5,323 bases of DNA, taken from the NCBI GenBank assembly GCA_036379355.1, contig DASVGV010000134.1:1-5323 (forward strand). The letters are read 5' to 3'. This stretch comes from CAJCIY01 sp036379355 (GTDB lineage Bacteria; Actinomycetota; Actinomycetes; Mycobacteriales; CAJCIY01). A program made the translations under genes and the position numbers. Each line of letters begins with the position of its first letter. Position 1 is the first letter of the stretch. Shown here in pieces: positions 1 through 5,323 of the stretch. The notes beneath the pieces are model-generated. The model was given only the letters and a program-made list of their open reading frames with translations, was not told the DNA's origin and did not search any database.

Positions 1-2157
1 GGGCTCCCGCTCCGGCTCGCGGCCGGGCGGCTCGAGCGGCGACGGGCGGACCCAGAGAGCCTTGGCGAAGGGGGCCGGCATCGCCCAGTTCCAGCGGCCG
101 AACAGCGAGACGAGGGCTGGGACCAGCAGAGCGCGCACGACAGTGGCGTCGAGCAGGATGCCCGCCCCCAGGCCGGTCGCGAAGATCTTGATGTCGGTGT
201 TCGGTGCCTGCGACAGCGACAGGAACGCCGCGAACAGGATCAAAGCGGCACTCGTCACCAGCCGACCGGTGCGGCCGACGCCTTCGACGACGGCTGCGTT
301 CGTGTCGCGGCCCGCGTCGTACTCCTCGCGCATCCGCGCGAGGATGAACACCTCGTAGTCCATCGACAGGCCGAACAGGAACGCGAACACCATCAGCGGC
401 ACGAAGCTGGTGATCGCCCCGGTCGCCCCGATGTCCCAGATCTGGCGGGACCCGTGCCCCTCCTGCCAGACGAGGACGAGCACGCCGTAGGTCGCACCGA
501 CCGAGATCAGGTTGAGGATCACCGCCTTGATCGGCAGCAGGATCGACCGGAACGCGCGGGCCAGCAGCAGGAACGTCAGCACGACGATCACCGCCAGCAT
601 CAGCGGGAAGGTGCCGTAGACGGCGTGCTCGAACGCCTGCTGGCCGGCGCCGGTCCCCCCGACCTCGCCGCCGAGCGGCGCCACCGCCTTGGCGATCACG
701 TGCGTGATGCCCGACCCGGGGGGCTGGTTCGTGTCGGCGACCGGGAGCACCTCGACAGTGGTGGCGCCCGGCTTGCTGCCGCTGACGAAGGAGGTGAGCA
801 CGCCCGGCAGGTCCCGGGTCGCGGCGACGACCGCCGATCCGTCTCCGTGCGGGACCAGCACCTCCACCGGGGTCAGCGTCCCGACCGGGATGCCGGCGGC
901 CTCGAGCTGCTGGAGCGCGTCGTACGCCGGACCGGACTTGGCGAGCGTGGACGCGCGGGGCTCGCCGACGGCGATGTGCGACGCGGCGAAGACCAGCGAG
1001 CCGAGGATCGCCAGCGCGACGGCCGCCGCGACCCAGCGGAAGCGGACCACGAGGCGCGCCCACCCGGCCCACGGCCGGCTGACGTCGCCACCGTGCTTGC
1101 GAACCCCGACCCGGTCCAGCGCGGGCCCCCACCACAGCAGCAGGACCGGGAGCAGCGTGGTCGCCACCAGCACGCTGACCAGCGGGATGAGCACGCCACC
1201 ATAGGCGACCGACCGCAGGAACGGCACCGGCAGGAAGATCAGCGAGAACAGGCCGACGGCGACGGTGACGCCGGAGAAGACCACCGAGTGCCCGGCCGTC
1301 CGCATCGCCTGCCGGACCGCCGCCTCGTTCTCCAGTCCCTTGCCCCGCTCCTCGCGCCAGCGCGTGACGACCAGCAGCGCGTAGTCGATGGCGACACCGA
1401 GGCCGATGAGGGCCACCAGGAACTGCACGATGAACGACACGCTGGTGACCTCGGTCAGGCCGGTGACCAGCAGGTAGGTGGTGCCGATCGCCGACGCTGC
1501 CATGAGCATCGGCAGCACGGCCAGGAACGAGCCGAAGACGAACGCGAGGATCACCAGGGCGCCCAGGGCGCCGAGCAACGTCTCGACGAGCACGCCGCTG
1601 CCGCCTCCCCCGCCACCGCTCGAGGCCAGCTGGTCGAAGCCGGTGACGCCGACGGTCGCGCCCGGCAGCGTGGTCGCGAGCGACGACGCGACGAGGGGGC
1701 GCATCGCCGTGGCCGGGTCGGTCGCGTCGAACCCACCCTGCTGGGGCTGGAGCACCAACCCGAACGCGGTGTGCCCGTCGTGCGACAGCAGCGCGGCGTC
1801 GTCGACCGAGCCGGCCGCGCCGGGAGTGCCGGGATACAGGGCCCGGAACGGCATCGGTCGCCCGACCTCCGCCGCCTTCGTGAACGCCGTGGTGAGCGCC
1901 GCGCGCGCTGCCGGGGTGTCCAGCCGCGTCGACCGGTCGGTGACCGCGATGACGATGGGGCTGGCGTTGCCGCCGTTCCCGTACGCCTGCTGGATGGCCT
2001 GGTTGACCTCGTACGCCTTCTGGCCGGGCAGGGAGAAGGTGGCGTCGAGCCGCTTCTGCAGGCCGCCGGCGGTGCCGAGCCCGACGAGCGTCACGACCAG
2101 CCAGAGCAGCGCCACGATGCGTCGATGGCGCAGGCAGAGGTCGGTGAGCCGGTCCAC
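1..2157 (-). CDS. MMPL/RND-family membrane transporter, C-terminal tail cut by window edge
   Basis: This is an inner-membrane RND-superfamily transporter of the MMPL type, a family that moves lipids or other hydrophobic compounds using the proton gradient. I translated 719 residues from the GTG at 2157 with no stop before the left edge. The layout is a first membrane helix (about 13-32), a porter domain (33-190), helices 2-6 (195-343), a cytoplasmic linker, helix 7 (372-391), a second porter domain (395-512) and helices 8-12 (514-685). The proton-relay Asp-Tyr pairs are both present, D258-Y259 in GLGVAIDYALLVVTRWREE and D600-Y601 in FGLSMDYEVFILARMREEY, at spacing like that of mycobacterial MmpL3. 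Residues 700-719 are a Pro/Arg/Glu-rich tail, so little is probably missing. The start is supported by TGGAG six bases upstream and by the usual N-terminus (RHRRIVALLWLVV). A run of six glycines (181-186) just before helix 2 is unusual. The substrate cannot be told from sequence. Confidence 0.95.
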   Translation of the reverse strand, partial: MDRLTDLCLRHRRIVALLWLVVTLVGLGTAGGLQKRLDATFSLPGQKAYEVNQAIQQAYGNGGNASPIVIAVTDRSTRLDTPAARAALTTAFTKAAEVGRPMPFRALYPGTPGAAGSVDDAALLSHDGHTAFGLVLQPQQGGFDATDPATAMRPLVASSLATTLPGATVGVTGFDQLASSGGGGGGSGVLVETLLGALGALVILAFVFGSFLAVLPMLMAASAIGTTYLLVTGLTEVTSVSFIVQFLVALIGLGVAIDYALLVVTRWREERGKGLENEAAVRQAMRTAGHSVVFSGVTVAVGLFSLIFLPVPFLRSVAYGGVLIPLVSVLVATTLLPVLLLWWGPALDRVGVRKHGGDVSRPWAGWARLVVRFRWVAAAVALAILGSLVFAASHIAVGEPRASTLAKSGPAYDALQQLEAAGIPVGTLTPVEVLVPHGDGSAVVAATRDLPGVLTSFVSGSKPGATTVEVLPVADTNQPPGSGITHVIAKAVAPLGGEVGGTGAGQQAFEHAVYGTFPLMLAVIVVLTFLLLARAFRSILLPIKAVILNLISVGATYGVLVLVWQEGHGSRQIWDIGATGAITSFVPLMVFAFLFGLSMDYEVFILARMREEYDAGRDTNAAVVEGVGRTGRLVTSAALILFAAFLSLSQAPNTDIKIFATGLGAGILLDATVVRALLVPALVSLFGRWNWAMPAPFAKALWVRPSPLEPPGREPEREP

Positions 2158-2208
2158 GGCACGCTCCAGTCTCGTGTCTTGGGTTGCGATGAGCCTGCCA
2201 GCGGCCAC

Positions 2209-2219
2209 CGACACTGTCG
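2209..2219. promoter_or_regulatory. 11-bp perfect palindrome before the MMPL gene, possible operator
   Basis: CGACACTGTCG is a perfect inverted repeat (CGACA-C-TGTCG) 52 nt upstream of the transporter start. Its position fits an operator for a dimeric repressor such as a TetR-type regulator, which often controls MMPL pumps. No regulator gene lies in the window, and an 11-bp palindrome can occur by chance, so this remains a candidate. Confidence 0.3.
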
Positions 2220-2257
2220 CGGGTGCTGGCACCGATGTCTCCGCGGGTGCTGGCACC
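2218..2257. repeat. Two direct repeats of 16 bp at 24-bp spacing, each holding a near-palindrome
   Basis: CGCGGGTGCTGGCACC occurs at 2218-2233 and exactly again at 2242-2257. Each copy contains the inverted repeat GGTGC-TG-GCACC (2222-2233 and 2246-2257). The centres are 24 bp apart. A weak third copy (7 of 12 bases) lies in the same phase at 2198-2209. The block sits in the 163-nt gap between the reductase stop and the transporter start, on the upstream side of the transporter. It could be a tandem operator. Because 24 is a multiple of 3 and the transporter frame stays open upstream, it could instead encode an N-terminal extension reading VPAPAETSVPAPATVSV. Confidence 0.5.
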
Positions 2258-2320
2258 ACCCTGGCCGATGTGCGCGGCGGGTGTCCTGCTGGTTTCGCGA
2301 CCGGGCGCCCGAGCAGGCGC

Positions 2321-3289
2321 TCAGAGGCGGGCGAGGAGGTCCGCCGCGGACACCGAGCCCGGCGGGTCACCGCGGCTCACGAGGGCGTTCGCCTCGCGTT
2401 GCAGAAGCGTGTTGACCGGTGTGGGCAGACCGTGCAGCCGCCCGAGCAGCGCGATCTCCCCGTTGAGGTAGTCGGACTCGACCGTCGGCAGGCCGCGGGC
2501 TGCGGACTGCCAGGACGACCCGCCGCCGCGTTTCTCACCCTCGACCCGCGCGAGCCGCAACCGGTCCCGGCGGAACTCGTCCCACTCGTCGTCCGGCGTC
2601 CACGGGATGCCGGCGGCGGTCAGGACGGCCTCGGCCTCGGCCCGAGCCCGGCGGTCGAGGTCCCCGGCGACGTCCTCCTCGCGGTCGTCGCCGAGCAGCA
2701 CCTGGATCGCGTTGCCGACGTTGCGCAGCAGCTTGGCCCACTTCCAGGGCATGATCTCGTCTCTCACGGTCGAGCCGAAGCCGCTGTGCCCCAGTGCTTC
2801 CGCGACCGCCTCCGCGGTCTCGTCGCGCCCGGCGGGATACCGGCCGACATCGAGCAGCCCGCTGTACGGCGTGCCTGCTGCGACGATCCGGCCCGGCTCG
2901 AGGTGGGTTGCCGGCAGCATGACGCACATGCCGTAGACGCGGTCGAAACGCCGCAGCGCCAGCCGTTCCCCCGCAACGCCGTTCTGGGCGCAGACCACCG
3001 GCAGCGTGCCGTCGCACTGCACCGCGACCTGGCTCAGGAGGGCGTCTGCGTCCTGCACCTTGGTCGCGATGACGAGCACGTCGTCGGCGTCGAGGTCGAG
3101 GTCCTGCACACCGGTCGCCGGGATGTGCCGCTCGATGACACGGTCCGGCATGGCCAAGCGGATTCCGTTGTCCTGCAACGCTTTCAGGTGGGCCCCCCGA
3201 GCGACGAGCAGGACGTCGTGGCCGGCGTCGGCCAACCGCCCGCCGATAGTTCCGCCGATCGCTCCCGCACCCAGCACCACGAACCGCAT
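2321..3289 (-). CDS. Ketopantoate reductase family (ApbA/PanE) NAD(P)H-dependent oxidoreductase
   Basis: This is a 322-residue cytoplasmic enzyme of the 2-dehydropantoate 2-reductase family. The classic reaction is NADPH-dependent reduction of ketopantoate to pantoate for coenzyme A synthesis. The N-terminus has a Rossmann nucleotide-binding motif, GAGAIGG at 7-13, then TKVQD (76-80) and the family QNG motif (102-104). The C-terminal domain keeps what I align, from memory of the E. coli enzyme, to its catalytic residues: K186 and N190 in WAKLLRN, S259 in GGSSW and E271 in ESDYLNGE, with the same S-to-E spacing of 12. The ATG start has AGGA seven bases upstream and lies 14 nt after the P450 stop, so the two genes are probably translated from one message. 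Actinobacteria often carry several PanE paralogues. Its place beside a P450, away from other pan genes, suggests it may reduce another 2-keto compound, so I do not assign panE. Confidence 0.93.
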   Translation of the reverse strand: MRFVVLGAGAIGGTIGGRLADAGHDVLLVARGAHLKALQDNGIRLAMPDRVIERHIPATGVQDLDLDADDVLVIATKVQDADALLSQVAVQCDGTLPVVCAQNGVAGERLALRRFDRVYGMCVMLPATHLEPGRIVAAGTPYSGLLDVGRYPAGRDETAEAVAEALGHSGFGSTVRDEIMPWKWAKLLRNVGNAIQVLLGDDREEDVAGDLDRRARAEAEAVLTAAGIPWTPDDEWDEFRRDRLRLARVEGEKRGGGSSWQSAARGLPTVESDYLNGEIALLGRLHGLPTPVNTLLQREANALVSRGDPPGSVSAADLLARL

Positions 3290-3303
3290 GGGTGCATCCT
3301 CGC

Positions 3304-4689
3304 TCAGCCGCGCAGGGCGACCACCAGGGACTCGTACCCGCGCAGGGTCTGCAGGTCCCGCCGCGTACCACCGATCACGCGCAGGTCGGGGAAGCGCTCG
3401 AACAGCAGGCGCAGTCCGATCTCGCCCTCCATCCGGGCGAGGTTGGCGCCCAGGCAGTAGTGCACTCCGCCGCTGAAGGCGACGTGCTCCTTGGAGTTGG
3501 GCCGGTCCAGGTCGTACGTCGCCGGGTCGGCGAAGACGTCGGGGTCGCGGTTGGCGCCACCGAGCAGGCAGATGATCGCCGTGCCCCGGGCGATCTCGAC
3601 GCCGTCGACCTCGGCGTCCTCGCGGCACACCCGGCCGGTGAGCTGGACGGGGCTCTCGAACCGCAACAGCTCCTCGACCGCCTGCGGCCACATCGCGGGG
3701 TCCGCCGCGAGCCGCTCCCGCGCCTTCTCGTTGCCGCTCAGCACGTCGACACCGCTGCCGAGCAGGTTGACGGTGGTCTCGAAGCCGGCGCCGAGCAGCA
3801 GGATCGCGGTCGCGCGCAGCTCGACGTCGCTCAGCCGGTCGTCGGGGTCGGCGTTGACGAGCTGGCTGAGGATGTCGTCGCCGGGCTCGCGGCGGAGCTT
3901 CTCGAAGTGGCCGTCGAACCAGTCGTTGAGCTGGCGCTCGCCGCGCAGGACGTTGCGGTACTCGCGATGGGTGAGGCCGATGTCGAGCACCGGGACGAGG
4001 GTGTTGCCCCACTCGAGGAACTGCTGGTGCATGTCCTCGGGGACGGCGAGGATCTCGCTGATGACGGCGACGGGGAGCTGGCTGGCGTACTCGGCGACGA
4101 TGTCGACGACCTCGCGTCCCTCGAGCCCGTCGAGGAGCTCGACGGCGCGGGACTCGACCCGCTCGGCGACGCTGCGTAGCGCCTTGGGCGTGAACGGCCG
4201 GCTGACCAGTCGCCGGTAGCGCGTGTGCTCCGGCGGGTCGACGGCCAGCAGGGACGGCTTGTCGACCACCGACGCGACGTTGGGGTCGGGGCTGCGGAAG
4301 GCCCACGACACGACACTGGGCAGGCCGCCCGCGTCGCCGATCGCGACACCGAACCGCTGGTCGCGCAGGATGCCCGAGACCAGCGCGTGGTCGACGGTGA
4401 CGGACATCAGCGGCGTCTTCACCAGCCTTCCGTACGCGCGGATCTGCTCGTGGCACGGGTACGGGTTGGCGCGTGCGCGGGGGTCGACCATGAGCCTCGC
4501 CAGCGGCAGCCCACGGCGTGCCTGCACCTGCGAGAGCGTGCGCACGCTGCGGTGCGTGGCCAGCCAGCGGGCCTCCGTGCGCAGCGCGACCGTCGCTTCG
4601 CGCCGTACCCTCGCGGCCCTGCTGGAAGCCACGGTCGCGGCCCTGCTCGAAGCCGGAGTCGCCGGGGTGTCCAACGCCGCGTTCGCCAT
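3304..4689 (-). CDS. Cytochrome P450, CYP140-like
   Basis: This is a soluble class I bacterial cytochrome P450 (461 residues), a heme-thiolate monooxygenase that would need a ferredoxin and a reductase, neither encoded here. Diagnostic motifs are all present: the I-helix AGFET at 301-305 in the longer LLLGAGFETTVNLL; ExxR at E340-R343 (EELLR); and the heme loop FSGGVHYCLG at 405-414, with C412 as the iron ligand. LLAVDPPEHTRYRRLVSRPF at 147-166 is the usual C-helix region. Several stretches (SLLAVDPPEHTRYR, AGFETTVNLLG, the LRG near the C-terminus) recall Mycobacterium CYP140, from memory only. The ATG at 4689 is the first possible start because an in-frame TGA lies six bases upstream. The N-terminus has about 35 extra Ala/Arg-rich residues with an eight-residue tandem repeat (13-28), so translation might start later. 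The gene heads the three-gene minus-strand cluster. The substrate is unknown. Confidence 0.95.
   Translation of the reverse strand: MANAALDTPATPASSRAATVASSRAARVRREATVALRTEARWLATHRSVRTLSQVQARRGLPLARLMVDPRARANPYPCHEQIRAYGRLVKTPLMSVTVDHALVSGILRDQRFGVAIGDAGGLPSVVSWAFRSPDPNVASVVDKPSLLAVDPPEHTRYRRLVSRPFTPKALRSVAERVESRAVELLDGLEGREVVDIVAEYASQLPVAVISEILAVPEDMHQQFLEWGNTLVPVLDIGLTHREYRNVLRGERQLNDWFDGHFEKLRREPGDDILSQLVNADPDDRLSDVELRATAILLLGAGFETTVNLLGSGVDVLSGNEKARERLAADPAMWPQAVEELLRFESPVQLTGRVCREDAEVDGVEIARGTAIICLLGGANRDPDVFADPATYDLDRPNSKEHVAFSGGVHYCLGANLARMEGEIGLRLLFERFPDLRVIGGTRRDLQTLRGYESLVVALRG
4606..4653 (-). repeat. 24-bp tandem duplication in the P450 N-terminal coding region
   Basis: The units 4630-4653 and 4606-4629 match at 20 of 24 bases. 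On the minus strand they encode ASSRAATV (residues 13-20) followed by ASSRAARV (21-28). The repeat keeps the reading frame and lies before the conserved P450 fold begins near residue 40, so it should not disturb heme binding. The extra segment is basic and alanine-rich. Alternatively it is not translated, if the real start lies downstream. Confidence 0.75.
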
Positions 4690-4694
4690 GCCTC

Positions 4695-4700
4695 ACGATA
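4695..4700 (-). promoter_or_regulatory. Putative -10 box of a leaderless promoter for the P450 operon
   Basis: On the minus strand TATCGT fits the actinobacterial TANNNT -10 pattern and ends five bases before the P450 ATG. That would place the transcript start at or next to the A of the ATG, giving a leaderless mRNA, which is common in actinobacteria. The only ribosome-binding-like bases (GAGG) are one base from the ATG, too close for normal use, which favours this reading. No convincing -35 box is visible. Confidence 0.35.
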
Positions 4701-4746
4701 CCGCATCTCGGATACCCGCGGTCTCCCAGCCGCCACCAACCCTTCG

Positions 4747-4809
4747 TGTTGATCATGATGTTGCAGTCACCTTCGGCCCCACCAGATGACTGCAACATCA
4801 TGATCAACA
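4747..4809. repeat. Perfect 23-bp inverted repeat with 17-nt loop
   Basis: The arm at 4747-4769 and the arm at 4787-4809 are exact reverse complements over all 23 bases, separated by a 17-nt C-rich loop (4770-4786). The arms share the core TTGATCATGATGTTGCAGTC and are clearly more AT-rich than the surrounding genes. The element lies between the divergent P450 operon and tRNA gene, 58 nt upstream of the P450 start and 34 nt before the tRNA -35 box. There is no T run after either arm, and no terminator is expected between divergent genes. Options are a paired regulatory site, a REP/MITE-type dispersed element, or an RNA hairpin. I cannot choose between them from one copy. Confidence 0.9.
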
Positions 4810-4842
4810 GGGGGTAGGTCGTGAGTCGCGCCGCAATCGAGC

Positions 4843-4872
4843 GTGACAGGGAACGGGTCGCCCCTCTAGAGT
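4843..4872 (+). promoter_or_regulatory. Promoter of the tRNA-fMet gene
   Basis: GTGACA at 4843-4848 matches five of six bases of the TTGACA -35 consensus. After an 18-bp spacer, TAGAGT at 4867-4872 fits the TANNNT -10 pattern. The predicted start near 4879-4880 leaves a leader of only about five bases before the mature tRNA 5' end, as is usual for single tRNA genes. Confidence 0.6.
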
Positions 4873-4884
4873 GGTCCGTACCGA

Positions 4885-4958
4885 CGCGGGGTGGAGCAGC
4901 TCGGTAGCTCGCTGGGCTCATAACCCAGAGGTCGCAGGTTCAAATCCTGCCCCCGCTA
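4885..4958 (+). tRNA. Initiator tRNA-fMet (CAU)
   Basis: The sequence folds into a full cloverleaf. The acceptor stem pairs CGCGGGG (4885-4891) with CCCCGCT (4951-4957), the T stem is GCAGG/CCTGC around TTCAAAT, and the anticodon CAT is at 4919-4921. Three features mark it as the initiator rather than elongator tRNA-Met: the first acceptor pair is an unpaired C1/U72, the D stem has an A11-U24 pair, and the anticodon stem has three consecutive G-C pairs (GGG/CCC) next to the loop. The initiator is charged with Met, formylated and used at start codons. The 3' CCA is not encoded (CTA follows the discriminator A at 4958), so it must be added by the nucleotidyltransferase. It has its own promoter just upstream. 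Confidence 0.97.
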
Positions 4959-4974
4959 CTAGCGAAACAGCAGG

Positions 4975-5012
4975 TCAAGCCCATGATCAACGATCGTGGG
5001 CTTGATGCTTTT
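4975..5012 (+). terminator. Hairpin terminator after the tRNA
   Basis: TCAAGCCCATGATC (4975-4988) pairs with GATCGTGGGCTTGA (4992-5005) around a three-base AAC loop. This gives a 14-bp stem with one T-G wobble. ATGC and a four-T run (5009-5012) follow. It starts 17 nt after the tRNA, the expected place for its terminator. The T run is short and not directly adjacent, so termination strength is uncertain. Confidence 0.6.
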
Positions 5013-5323
5013 CAAGATCAATCCATACTCGTCCCCTAACACGTTGCCTCCGAGCGCGGGTCGGTGGAGCGTGGGTGGTGCTGACGGGCAACGACCGGCA
5101 CCGACGTTTCGGATCGAGATGCTGAGCACCGTTGGCTTGGTGGACTGGCAAGCCGCGTTCCCCATCGGGCTCCACGCTTGTGATCATGCGCCTTGAGCGC
5201 TTTCGGGCTGGGTGTCTGGATAGGCTCCAAGCGTCGTCGACATACCGTCGGAGGCAGGCAGGGGTGACCAAGCCATAGCGTGAACGGTTGATCTTCCCGG
5301 GAGCCTGTGGCCACGGGGTCGTC
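5013..5323. other. No supportable gene; anonymous flank to the right edge
   Basis: All frames were considered. The open stretches here are under 95 codons, overlap one another on both strands, and give Arg/Pro/Ser-rich translations with no motif I recognise and no good ribosome-binding site that decides a start. An 8-bp inverted pair (AAGATCAA at 5014-5021, TTGATCTT at 5288-5295) is present but does not extend. The stretch is somewhat less GC-rich than the genes to the left. It could be plain intergenic DNA, the upstream region of a gene outside the window, or decayed sequence beside a tRNA. Confidence 0.5.

Noticed and set aside
2299..2319. GC-rich hairpin after the reductase stop as a terminator
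   Set aside because: The stem is only five base pairs (GCGCC/GGCGC) and no T run follows, so it does not support termination before the transporter gene.
454..2415. Long plus-strand open frame of 653 codons opposite the transporter
   Set aside because: Its translation is an Arg/Asp/Gln/Glu-rich string without domains, typical of an antisense frame in GC-rich DNA. The minus strand here encodes a clear MMPL protein with all expected helices and motifs.
1478..3460. Plus-strand open frame of 660 codons spanning the transporter, gap and reductase
   Set aside because: It crosses three real features antisense and has no recognisable domain. It is a shadow of GC-rich coding on the other strand.
3290..4921. 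Long N-terminal extension of the reductase frame reaching back to 4921
   Set aside because: Upstream of the ATG at 3289 the frame gives low-complexity Arg/Pro/Gly sequence overlapping the entire P450 in another frame. The Rossmann motif begins right at 3289, with a proper ribosome-binding site.
4959..5165. Small minus-strand frame of 68 codons ending beside the tRNA
   Set aside because: It runs through the tRNA terminator hairpin, has no ribosome-binding site that I can recognise and resembles no family known to me. The higher AT content near its end reflects the hairpin.
5014..5295. AAGATCAA and TTGATCTT as terminal inverted repeats of an insertion sequence
   Set aside because: The match is only 8 bp, does not extend inward or outward, has no flanking target duplication that I can see, and encloses no transposase-like frame.

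Overview
The window is high-GC DNA (by eye about 70% in the genes) with strong G/C third-codon bias, GTG as well as ATG starts, and an initiator tRNA of actinobacterial type. This points to an Actinomycetota chromosome. Nothing visible fixes the genus; a Nocardioides-like or mycobacteria-like actinobacterium is plausible, but only as an impression.

Region 1 (1-4689, minus strand) holds three consecutive genes. In transcription order they are a cytochrome P450 that resembles the CYP140 type (4689 to 3304), a ketopantoate-reductase-family (ApbA/PanE) oxidoreductase (3289 to 2321, 14 nt after the P450 stop), and an MMPL/RND-family membrane transporter (start at 2157, running off the left edge). 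The first two are almost certainly co-transcribed. A 163-nt gap with tandem near-palindromes and a short perfect palindrome precedes the transporter, so it may also have its own control. A monooxygenase, an NAD(P)H-dependent ketone reductase and a lipid/hydrophobe exporter side by side suggest a small tailoring-and-export cassette. That joint role is inferred from layout only.

Region 2 (4690-4884) is the divergent intergenic region. It has a likely leaderless promoter for the P450 operon, a perfect 23-bp inverted repeat with a 17-nt loop (4747-4809), and a good promoter for the tRNA (4843-4872).

Region 3 (4885-5323, plus strand) carries an initiator tRNA-fMet(CAU) followed by a 14-bp hairpin with a short T run, probably its terminator. 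The last ~310 nt show no gene I can support.

No mobile-element gene, CRISPR array or defence system is visible. The items most worth a second look are the 23-bp inverted repeat, the 24-bp-period repeats before the transporter gene, and the P450-reductase-MMPL arrangement.
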